Below, piece after piece: positions 34,557 through 43,400 of a DNA stretch of 64,000 nt. Origin of the DNA: Chloroflexota bacterium (GTDB lineage: Bacteria; Chloroflexota; Dehalococcoidia; Lucifugimonadales; Lucifugimonadaceae); the NCBI GenBank assembly GCA_013204555.1, contig JABMNO010000015.1, positions 1 through 64,000 on the forward strand, given 5' to 3'. The notes below the pieces were generated by a model, which did not search any database, was not told the origin of the DNA, and saw nothing but the letters and a program-made list of their open reading frames with translations. Within the stretch, counting starts at the first letter, position 1, and the number at the start of each line of letters is the position of its first letter. Both the position numbers and the translations under genes were made by a program.

Positions 34557-35705
34557 TTAGACCCGGAAGCGCTTCCAGTCTCGTTCGAACCGTTCCTTGG
34601 ACCTCATGCCACGCGCTGTCGGAGCAGTGAGATGCACATCTGGCTTGCCTTCAGTCAGGAAGTTGCCAATCACAGATGCCGAAGTCTCGCCACCAAATCC
34701 AATGAAGCAGTAGCCATCGCCAGGGAACTCAACTGGTGAGGATTGGTTGATTGCCGCCGCTATGTTGTGGCCCACAGTCTCTCCCTCAGCCGACGCGAAT
34801 ACCCCGGCCTTAGGCACGCCTTTCCCGTTGGACATTGGAACCGCGTTCACATCACCAATTGCGAAGACATCCTTTTCAGCAGTCTCAAGAGTCTTCGGAT
34901 TCACCTTCACCCAGCCTGAAGGGCCAATGAGCGAGGTATCTCTGACAATCGATGCGGGGATGTGGTGAGGGATGGTCACCGCCACGTCCACTTCAGCCGT
35001 TGAACCATCGGAGTAGACAACTTCACGACCATCGGAACGAACACTGGAGACGCTGACTTCTGACTTCAGCTGAATACCTTTCCGATCAAATGCCCGCAAT
35101 ATCATGGCCATCGCGTCGGGACCAGCAACCGGCATCGGTCCCGGCTCAGGAGTCGAGACGGTGATCTCAATATCCTGACGAATACCGCTCTGCCGGAAGA
35201 ACCAGTCAAGAATCATTGAAGTTTCAAACGGTGCCGGTGGGCACTTGTAGGGCGTTGATGCGACGCCAATTGAGACATGTCCTCGCCTCATTCGGCTGAG
35301 CCGACGACGCAATCGACGCGCAGATGCGATGTCGTAGAAAGAATATGCGTCCGCCGCGCCAGGAGTTCGGTCCCAGTCGTACTCGGCCCCCGCGGCGATA
35401 ACAAGGTAGTCGTAGTCGATTGCACCGTCACCGGTCCGCAGCGCGTGGTTGCTGAAATCGATCTCATCAACATGGGCGTTAACAACGTTGATCCCGCGGT
35501 TGCCCAACACGCCGAGCGAGCGGGTGGTCCTGCGAGGGTCACGTTGGCCCGCGATCAACATGGGATTCATCCCGCAAAGATTTACCTCGCGTCGCCGATC
35601 TACCAGGGTAACTGCGTGACCAGCTCCCAAAAGTGTGCGGGCTTTGATGGCCGCCGCCGCCCCACCAAAACCACCGCCAATCACAACAACGTTTTTGCCT
35701 GCCAT
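34557..35705 (-). CDS. Sulfide:quinone oxidoreductase-like flavoprotein
   Basis: 382-residue FAD/NAD(P)-binding oxidoreductase. The N-terminal dinucleotide motif is VVVIGGGFGGAAAAIKAR and the second is FAIGDVNAVPMSNGKGVPKAG. STPYKCPPAPFETSMILDW matches sulfide:quinone oxidoreductase and flavocytochrome c sulfide dehydrogenase; the Cys in YKCPPAP and that in LCGMNP may be the redox cysteines. I see no clear membrane anchor. Sulfide oxidation is plausible but the family also holds enzymes of other activities. ATG 35705 after GGCGGGAAA. Confidence 0.78.
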   Translation of the reverse strand: MAGKNVVVIGGGFGGAAAAIKARTLLGAGHAVTLVDRRREVNLCGMNPMLIAGQRDPRRTTRSLGVLGNRGINVVNAHVDEIDFSNHALRTGDGAIDYDYLVIAAGAEYDWDRTPGAADAYSFYDIASARRLRRRLSRMRRGHVSIGVASTPYKCPPAPFETSMILDWFFRQSGIRQDIEITVSTPEPGPMPVAGPDAMAMILRAFDRKGIQLKSEVSVSSVRSDGREVVYSDGSTAEVDVAVTIPHHIPASIVRDTSLIGPSGWVKVNPKTLETAEKDVFAIGDVNAVPMSNGKGVPKAGVFASAEGETVGHNIAAAINQSSPVEFPGDGYCFIGFGGETSASVIGNFLTEGKPDVHLTAPTARGMRSKERFERDWKRFRV

Positions 35706-35844
35706 TATTTTCCCGCCTCCTGCTGTGGCATGATTCCGTCCAATGATGACGTGTTCGCGCTAGTTGTGTGTGAGATTGTCATACTATTGGCTTGTTAATC
35801 TTCAACCCTCGACCTAACACCCGGTACCTCCAGGCAGAGAATTT

Positions 35845-36879
35845 ATGCCCAATAACAGTGACCTACCGCTGATCCCCACTAGCGTGGTTGGCAGCCATGG
35901 ACTCCCAGGCTGGATGTATTCGGCCCTTGAACAGACCGAACTGGGCGTATTTGGCGCTACCGACGAGCGCGAAATGTACGACGACGCAGTGAAACTTGCA
36001 ATACAAGATCAAGAAAGTGCTGGCATTGACCTGATCACCGACGGTGAAATGCGCAGGTGGAAATTCGTCCAGAGCTTCTATTCGCGGATGAGCGGCCTCA
36101 CCTTGCAAGATCCGCTCAGGAAACTGGGGCCAGAGGGGTACGACTCCGTTCCGCGCTACGTCGCAGAAGAGAGAATCACCGTCCCGGAAGGCCTCGGCAT
36201 CGTCAGTGAGTTCAACTACGCGCAGAAGCAAGCCAGCCACGCCCTCAAAGCTACCTGCCCCGGCCCGGTCACCATGTCCATCCACATCCGTGAACGACCA
36301 AGCGCTTACAAGAACAGACTCGAGCTGGCCAACGAGTTTGTTGGGCCTATCAACGCTGAGTTGAAAGCTCTGGTAAAAGCCGGAGCCAAATACATACAGA
36401 TTGACGAGCCATCCCACTCGATCATTGGCGGAACCATCGACGACTACGTCGATCTATTCAACAGGACTGTCGAAGGCGTGGATGCACGCATTGGGCTACA
36501 CGTCTGTTTCGGCAACCTAGCAAGCCGGCCTCGTTTCGAGCGTGGGTACGCGGATCTGTTCCCAAAGATCATGGACGTGACAGCAGATGAGTTAGTCCTT
36601 GAATTCGCCAACCGCGAACTTCGTGACCTGGACGTCTGTGCGCAGATCACCGAGGGCAAGGACGTTGTGGCCGGCGTTGTGGACGTAAAGTCATTCCACA
36701 TTGAGTCTGCGGAAGAAGTAGCGGGCAAGATCAACAAGGTGCTCGAATACTCGCCCGCGGAAAAAGTGGGCGTAGTCCCGGACTGTGGATTCTTCACCGT
36801 CCCCCGCTGGCTAACCGTGCGCAAGCTGCAGGCACTAAGCGGCGGCGCAAAGATCGTCCGCAAAGAGCTCGCGGGGTAA
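35845..36879 (+). CDS. Core MetE-like methyltransferase (no N-terminal domain)
   Basis: 344 residues, corresponding to the C-terminal catalytic barrel of cobalamin-independent methionine synthase. The zinc ligands of MetE are all here: His219 and Cys221 (LHVCFGN), Glu253 (LVLEFANRE) and Cys314 (VPDCGFF). The folate-binding N-terminal half is absent. Short MetE proteins are known as folate-independent methionine synthases that take methyl groups from corrinoid proteins (the Mes families, including in Dehalococcoides), but many paralogues have other or unknown roles, so the substrate stays open. Next to an APH-fold kinase 19 bases downstream. Confidence 0.85.
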   Translation: MPNNSDLPLIPTSVVGSHGLPGWMYSALEQTELGVFGATDEREMYDDAVKLAIQDQESAGIDLITDGEMRRWKFVQSFYSRMSGLTLQDPLRKLGPEGYDSVPRYVAEERITVPEGLGIVSEFNYAQKQASHALKATCPGPVTMSIHIRERPSAYKNRLELANEFVGPINAELKALVKAGAKYIQIDEPSHSIIGGTIDDYVDLFNRTVEGVDARIGLHVCFGNLASRPRFERGYADLFPKIMDVTADELVLEFANRELRDLDVCAQITEGKDVVAGVVDVKSFHIESAEEVAGKINKVLEYSPAEKVGVVPDCGFFTVPRWLTVRKLQALSGGAKIVRKELAG

Positions 36880-36898
36880 CGCCAACGAGTCTGCATCC

Positions 36899-37831
36899 GT
36901 GATCAAGCCCACAGTCGATATCGACTGGCTGACCGAACTTCTCCGCGATCAATTCGGTCAGTCGCCAGCAAACCTCGCAGCGATCGAATCCGGGTTGATC
37001 GCCAGTGTTTTTTCGTTCGAAATCGACGGTAAGGGCTTTGTCATTCGCATCGCCACGGCTCAACATGCCGAGTCGCTCAAGAAAGACCAATTTATTGCCG
37101 GGATGCTATCGCCGACGGCCATCCCGGTACCGATCGTCCTCCACACGGGCACGATGGATGATCTCCACTTCGCGATCGCCCCAAAGCTTCCCGGCGTGCA
37201 ACTCGACCAGCTGCCCCGGCAGGAGTACTTGAATCTCGTCCCGGCGATGATCGAAAACCTGGATGACATTCGCCTGGTCGACGTCAACAGCACCCAGAAA
37301 TACGGCTACTTCGACGGCGAGGGCGTCGGTCCGTCCGAAAGTTGGCCGGAATATCTTCTCGGCATCAAGGATGAACAGCCAGAGGGAACCTACTACGGCA
37401 AATGGCACCATCTGTTCAATGAGACGTTCATGGACCGAGAGTTTTTCGATCACGTCCACAACAGAATGGCCGCACTCATGGAGTTTTGCCCCTCAGATCG
37501 GTATCTGGTCCATTCTGACTACGGCTGGGATAACGTTCTCGCACAGGATGGCAAGATCACTGCCGTCCTGGACTGGGCAAATGCATTGCTTGGCGACTTC
37601 CTCTATGACGTCGCGTGGATGGATATCTACTCGCCTGAGTTGGACCTCCGTACCCAATTCAAAGAGCACTTCCGGCTGCATGGCGTTCAGGTCGACAACT
37701 ACGAGCAGCGGATTCTCGCCTACCAGTTGCACATCAGCCTTGAGTCACAGATGTTTTGCAGCATGATGGACGGCCTGGATAACTACAAGTGGATCTGCGA
37801 CCGTACGAATTACCTGCTGGAACGGGGCTAA
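36899..37831 (+). CDS. APH-fold small-molecule kinase
   Basis: 310-residue phosphotransferase of the aminoglycoside/choline kinase fold. The Brenner-type catalytic motif is LVHSDYGWDNVLAQDG, followed by the metal-binding AVLDWANALLGDFLYDVAW. The N-terminal lobe has FVIRIATAQHAES, where a conserved Lys is normally expected. Family members phosphorylate choline, homoserine, sugars or antibiotics; there is nothing here pointing to resistance. GTG start 19 bases after the MetE-like gene, so probably co-transcribed with it. Confidence 0.8.
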   Translation: MIKPTVDIDWLTELLRDQFGQSPANLAAIESGLIASVFSFEIDGKGFVIRIATAQHAESLKKDQFIAGMLSPTAIPVPIVLHTGTMDDLHFAIAPKLPGVQLDQLPRQEYLNLVPAMIENLDDIRLVDVNSTQKYGYFDGEGVGPSESWPEYLLGIKDEQPEGTYYGKWHHLFNETFMDREFFDHVHNRMAALMEFCPSDRYLVHSDYGWDNVLAQDGKITAVLDWANALLGDFLYDVAWMDIYSPELDLRTQFKEHFRLHGVQVDNYEQRILAYQLHISLESQMFCSMMDGLDNYKWICDRTNYLLERG

Positions 37832-37985
37832 TTCCACATGTCCTCTTGCCCGCCAATCACCGCCATGTCATCCGGGATCTCAGTGTCGCCTACAGCCATG
37901 AAGGATCAGCCGCTGGTACTCAACTGGCGTTGGGCCGCATCTCGTGGGCCAGCATGGATCACGTAATGAGGTGTTTCTGGTGTGG

Positions 37986-38037
37986 GCGTGCCTGGGTCCC
38001 GGACATCTCTGCAAAACCTCCGATTCCGGGATGACGG
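37986..38037 (+). repeat. REP-like element with inverted arms
   Basis: GCGTGCCTGGGTCCCGGA opens the element; TCCCGGA (37997-38003) pairs with TCCGGGA (38025-38031) across 21 bases and GATGACGG follows. The first 18 bases recur inverted at 17971-17988. Elements of this look are frequent in intergenic DNA of many bacterial genomes. It lies in the 296-base gap between the kinase and the secernin-like gene, which otherwise holds nothing I recognise. Confidence 0.5.
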
Positions 38038-38127
38038 TGTGAGCACAGGTGGACCGTGCAAAAATGGGGGGGACCCGCTACGTTCTTGCTTCAGGCTCAT
38101 CCCATTCAGTGCAAAGGCTGACTTCAG

Positions 38128-39435
38128 ATGAATAGTTTCACGCCTGACAACATTGGCAGTTGCGACACGATGGTGTCCGTTGGCTCGGCCTCTGCGCGCT
38201 CAAACACTGTGTTTGGCAAGAACTCTGATCGGCCCGCAGACGAAACCCAGCCGCTGGAGCTTCATCCACGTCAGGACCATCCCGCCGACGCCGATGCTGG
38301 ATGCCAGTTCGTTAGCGTGCCTCAAGCGGCCACTACTTATCGTCACGTTGGAAGCCGACCTTACTGGTGCCACGGCTACGAGCACGGATTCAACGAGCAC
38401 CAGGTAATCATCGGCAATGAAGCTTTTCCGACGAAGGCTTTGCCTGCTGCAGAACCACGGCTCATCGGCATGGAGTTGGTACGGCTCGGCCTCGAGCGTG
38501 GAGCAACTGCCGCCGAAGCGATCGAGGTCATCACATCGCTGACGGAGCAGTACGGCCAGGGCAAATTCGAAAACGACGCAGGCGTGCGTACCTACGACAA
38601 CCTGTTCATCGTGGCCGACCCTAACGAGGCATACATCGTTGAAACCGTCGAGCACGATTGGGCGGTGAAACGTATTGAGGACGTCGCCTCAATCAGCAAC
38701 GTCGGCAGCATCCGCTCCAACTGGAGTTCAATCTCGCGTCCCAACGCGGCGCTAAACGGCGGCACGCCCGTTGACTGGGGCAATGAAGTCGCAGATTGGG
38801 ATGGATCAGAAAGCGGAACGAACCGGCAGTGCAGATCTTCAGCATTGCTCAATGACCGGTCCGGCACTGTCGATGTCAAAACGATGATCTCAGTGCTATC
38901 CGACCATCTGCTGGACGAGAGTCCTGCGACACAACCCGATCCCTACCCCGGCGATCAGCGCGGCATATGCACCCACACAGCGCCGGGTGGCGCGCCATCC
39001 ACCACCGCTGCCAGCGTAGTCGCAGACCTGTGCAGTGATGGCTCACGATTGCCGATCTACTGGTGCAATCTCTATTCGCCCTGCATGGGCCTCTACTTCC
39101 CGGTGCTCATGGAGGGCCAACTCCCGCCCGCGCTCGCTATCGGCGGCAAGATACCTTCCAGCGACTCGCCGTGGTGGACCTTCCACGAGCTAACCCAGAG
39201 CGGATTGGCTCAGGGACGCAATCGCGTTGAGGAGATTCGTGCAGCATGGGCCCCTCTCCAGGCTGATCTGTTTGGGTTGGCGGATGGGCTTGCGATCGAG
39301 GCCGCTGGGCTTGTCGCCAGTGGCCAACATGCCCAGGCTAGCGAACAGCTAACAACGTTCATGGCTGAGTCTGTGGACCGTATGATGGCCATCGCCCGTA
39401 ATCTCTCCACGACCACAGCCGTCACTGCACGTTGA
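38128..39435 (+). CDS. Secernin-like / C69 family peptidase
   Basis: 435-residue N-terminal nucleophile hydrolase. The predicted catalytic Cys12 is in IGSCDTMVSVG; the first 11 residues would be a short propeptide removed by self-cleavage. NTVFGKNSDRP and DNLFIVADPNEAYIVETV match the secernin/dipeptidase C69 group, and THTAPGGAPSTTAASVVADL is the conserved middle block. No signal peptide. Overlaps the IMPase-like gene (TTG start inside the last codons), so the two are coupled. Confidence 0.83.
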   Translation: MNSFTPDNIGSCDTMVSVGSASARSNTVFGKNSDRPADETQPLELHPRQDHPADADAGCQFVSVPQAATTYRHVGSRPYWCHGYEHGFNEHQVIIGNEAFPTKALPAAEPRLIGMELVRLGLERGATAAEAIEVITSLTEQYGQGKFENDAGVRTYDNLFIVADPNEAYIVETVEHDWAVKRIEDVASISNVGSIRSNWSSISRPNAALNGGTPVDWGNEVADWDGSESGTNRQCRSSALLNDRSGTVDVKTMISVLSDHLLDESPATQPDPYPGDQRGICTHTAPGGAPSTTAASVVADLCSDGSRLPIYWCNLYSPCMGLYFPVLMEGQLPPALAIGGKIPSSDSPWWTFHELTQSGLAQGRNRVEEIRAAWAPLQADLFGLADGLAIEAAGLVASGQHAQASEQLTTFMAESVDRMMAIARNLSTTTAVTAR

Positions 39436-40247
39436 GCGAACCACTATCGTTCGATCTGGCAGAGGCGCTGAAGGTCGCATTCGCGGCCGCTGACAGCGCC
39501 ACTCAGGCGCTAGAAGCGAGGTTCCGGCCTGAGGATGCGGGCGCACTGAACGTCAGGTCGAAATCGCACGGAGCGCTGGTCACGGATGCAGATATGGCGT
39601 CGGACAAAGCCATCACGGAAGTGATCCGCAATTCGACCGTAGGGGGGGCGATCTACTCCGAAGAAAGCAATGCGCCAGATGACAGTACCGATCTCACGTG
39701 GCTCATCGACCCGCTTTGCGGCACAACTCCGTACAGCACAGGCCTCGCTCAGTGGGGCATCAACATCGCCCTTGAGCGAGGAAGTGAACTTGAGTTCGGC
39801 GTGGTCACACTCCCTCCGTCACGGGAACTTCTGACAGGTGTGAAGGGGCGCGGAGCTTCCCGCAATGGTCGACCGCTCGTGGCAAGCGAACCACCCGGTG
39901 ATCTCGCGGACATCGCTATTGCAGTCGAACTGGATGGTGGCCCTGCCCGCGCTGCGCTGGCCTCTACGCTCGAATGGACCGCCCAACTCGGCCAGGTGTA
40001 CTCGTTCGTCTCAGCCGCGTTCCCGCTCGGCCAGATCCTGCTCGGACGCCTCCACGGCGCCGTGTATCACCAGATCGACGTCGTACACTTCGCCGCCGCT
40101 GCCGCAGTCGCCTACGAGCTTGGCATCAAAGTCACGGACGGAAATGGCGACCCAATTGACTGGGCCGCCAGATCAGATCTGGATCGACTAGTATTCGCCT
40201 GGCCCCGAACGCACGCCGCTCTTCTTGAATTGATGGCCGAAGACTAG
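39432..40247 (+). CDS. Inositol monophosphatase-fold protein with altered metal site
   Basis: 271 residues of the IMPase family, with DADMASDKAI, YSEES (Glu77/78) and LIDPLCGTTPYSTG. The usual motif is DPLDGT; here the second metal-ligand Asp is Cys96, and the encoding codon is a clear TGC. The C-terminal HQIDVVHFAAAAAVAYE keeps the last Asp. The overall fold and length are normal, so it is not decayed, but catalysis may be lost or changed. TTG start, overlapping the upstream peptidase gene. Confidence 0.8.
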   Translation: MSEPLSFDLAEALKVAFAAADSATQALEARFRPEDAGALNVRSKSHGALVTDADMASDKAITEVIRNSTVGGAIYSEESNAPDDSTDLTWLIDPLCGTTPYSTGLAQWGINIALERGSELEFGVVTLPPSRELLTGVKGRGASRNGRPLVASEPPGDLADIAIAVELDGGPARAALASTLEWTAQLGQVYSFVSAAFPLGQILLGRLHGAVYHQIDVVHFAAAAAVAYELGIKVTDGNGDPIDWAARSDLDRLVFAWPRTHAALLELMAED

Positions 40248-40367
40248 ATACTGCCTTCGTTGGAACAATCGACTGTTTTGGCTCTCCGTCAACGCATAGC
40301 CATATTGGCATCGTTGCATGAATACTTGTTTGCCCCTAACATCGCGTACGCCCTAGGGATGACGCTG

Positions 40368-40396
40368 ATACCACCCCGATAGACGTCAAGTGGTAT
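40368..40396. promoter_or_regulatory. Inverted repeat upstream of the propeller lipoprotein
   Basis: ATACCAC (40368-40374) and GTGGTAT (40390-40396) are seven-base arms 15 bases apart, about 34 bases before the start of the large lipoprotein. The block AGGGATGACGC occurs both just before it (40355-40365) and across the ribosome binding region (40418-40428). It could be an operator or an RNA hairpin; no regulator is adjacent. Confidence 0.35.
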
Positions 40397-40429
40397 GCGT
40401 GTTTGAAACTTCGGCAAGGGATGACGCCG

Positions 40430-43400
40430 ATGCATACACGGAGAGCCTTACTCTGGAAAGCGGCCGGTCTGGGTCTGCTCGTTTCGGTTGCCTGTTCCGG
40501 TGGCGAAGGTGCCATCGCTCCCACAACAGTCCCGAATCCCGGTGATGCTGCGCTATTGGCTCCTGCCAAAGCCGAATTGGAATCCACGCTTGGCCAATTG
40601 CCCCTCCACTTTGAGGTCAATGTGGGGCAGACCGATCATCAGATCGAATTCCTGTCCCGAGTCCGCGGATACAGCCTGTTCCTGGCTTCGGGTGAAGCGA
40701 CTCTGGTTATGAAACGGTCGAGCCCCGACCATGTGGATCCCGCACGCAACGCCGACACAGCCGCATCGTCACAACCCGGGGCGAGCCTCACCAACGAGGC
40801 GCCTGCCTTGCTTCGCATGCGACCTCTGGGAGCTTCCGCTGAATCTCAAGCGGAGGGGCTTGAGCCTTTGCCGGGCATCAGCAACTACTTCATGGGTAGC
40901 GACCCCGAACAGTGGCAGACCAACATCCCGACGTACGCCAGTGTCAAATATCGGGACGTGTATCCGGGAGTCGATCTGATTTACTATGGCGATCAAGGCC
41001 GACTTGAATTCGACTTCGTTGTCGATCCAGGTAGGAACCCCTCCACCATCAATCTGGCTTTCGATGGCGCCGACGAAGCCCGGATCGATTCGGAGGGAGA
41101 CCTGGTGCTCGGGGTCCACGGTGAGACCCTGCGCCTCAGCGCGCCATCGATCTACCAGGAGATCGACGGCGTCCGACGCGTAGTTCCCGGCGGCTACGAT
41201 TTGAGTACTCCCCCAAATATTGACGGGACTGTTGAGGTTGGCTTCTCTGTTGATGACTACGATTCTGGGCGGCCCTTAATTATCGACCCCGTACTGGAGT
41301 ACTCAAGCTACATTGGCTGGTCAGGTGTTGATGCCGCCAGTGATATCACCCTGGACGCTGCCGGCAATATTTATCTGACTGGGAGCGCTGACTCAGTCGC
41401 GAGTTCGACTGTCACCTTCCTTGGTGTGTCCGCGGGAATAGACGGCTTCATCGCCAAACTGAACCCTGACGGCTCGACCATGATTTATACGACATTTTTT
41501 GGCGGGAGTGGCATCGATGGCCCCGCGGCCATCGCCCTGGACAGTTCCGGCGGCGTCATTGTGGGCGGGTACACCACCTCAACCGACTTTCCGGCCACCA
41601 ACGAGTCTTTCCAGATCGACTTTGCCGGCAACACTGACGGCTTCGTGCTCAACCTCCATTCAAGCGGCGGGACCCTGAGCTATGCGACTTACCTTGGCGG
41701 CAGTGACCAGGACGTGATCTCGGACATCGCGGTCGCGGGGTCAGGGGATGTATATGTAGTCGGGAAAACCTCGTCGGCTAATTTTCCAGTGCTGAATTCG
41801 ATTCAAGCCACGCTCAAGGGAAGTAAAGACGCGTTCATCACCTTCCTCGATCTCGATAGCTCGAATGCCAATGTCATTTGCTACCTCGGATCCCCCAAAA
41901 ACGACTGCGCGGATCTCATTGCGTCCACCTATCTGGGCGGCAGCAATGTCGACGATGGTCACGGGATCGCGCTATCCGGTAATTCCGGCCAGGCGTACGT
42001 GACTGGGCAGACGTGCTCGAATAACTTCCCCGGCACTGCCGGCGGATTCGACGCCTCCGCCAACGGTGGATGCGATGGCTTTGTTGCCGGCGTATTGATG
42101 GGTTCGTCCTCCGGTATTTTGATCTATTCAACCTATCTTGGCGGCACCAGCTTTGATCTTGCGCGGAGCATCATCCAATCCCCCGCAGGAGGGTATTTCA
42201 TCACAGGGGAGACGCTCTCCAACGACTTTCCCGTCAAGTCGGCGGCACAGGCCCAGCACGGCGATAGTGACGGCCAGTACGACGTCTTCGTGACCCACCT
42301 TTTCACCTCAACGTCCAACACTGCGGACGACTGCACAATCTCCGGGCTGGACTACCAAGATTGCAATGACTTGCGATCATCCACGTATCTGGGAGGCAGC
42401 GAGGATGATTACGGCCCGTCTATCGCCACCGACTCGACCGGGATCGCATATGTCACCGGGCAGACCTGCTCCCCTAATTTTCCGCTGGCAAGTCCCCTCG
42501 CGCAGAACTCTGGCCAGGGCATCAATGTCGGCGCCGATTGTGATGCCTTCGTCACCAAGCTAACTCCAAACGGCTCCGGGCTGGCGTATTCCACGTACCT
42601 TGGCGGTAGCTCCTCCGATAGCGGCAACGGAATCTTTGTGGACGGCTTCGGCGTTGTTTACGTAGCCGGCGGAACCTCCTCTGGCAACTTCCCCGAAGTA
42701 AATCCGCTTCAGGCTTCCGGCGGGGGGCAAGACGCCTTTGTGGCCAAAATAACAGTACCGTGCACCGATGGCGGTGGAGCGTACGCGTACACCATCCCCA
42801 ACGTGATCGATACCGTAAATGACTGTTTGATAGGTACCCTCCCAGCAATGTTTGTCACAGGGCAAGCAGTGAGTACCGACGATTCACAACTCTATGTGGC
42901 GGATTTACAGACCGCCTCCTTCATCGACCTTGCAACTAACCAGGTTGATGACTTGATGCCGGCAGGCGTTACTCAATTCCAGAGCGCCGCGGTTAGCCCT
43001 GACGGAACAAGGCTCTATGTAACCGATCACGATGATGCTGACCCCAGCGAGGTCCATGTGTTCGATACGCATACAAAACAGTTCATCGAGTCAATCCCGT
43101 ATGGAGCGGGTGATGCAAGCGGTAGTGTCTCGGGCTCGGGGATCGTCGTTCATCCAAATGGAGAAAAACTGTACGTGGTGGGCAACCACGCCGGCACTCA
43201 CGTTTTCTCGATCAATCTTGGGACCAAGCAAGTCACAAACATCGACTACACCGTTACTAATTCGTTCAAGTTATGGGATGCTGCTATCACACCGGACGGC
43301 AAGTGGCTTTACGTCGCCCAGAGTTCCGATAATGACACGGTAGCTGTAATCGACGCCACCACCGATACCTGGGTTGAGGACATCGCGGTGGAGGATGCCA

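Noticed and set aside
34486-34560. Possible T-box or Phe attenuator upstream of pheS
   Set aside because: The gap to the flavoprotein gene is too short and no Phe-rich leader or T-box sequence is visible.
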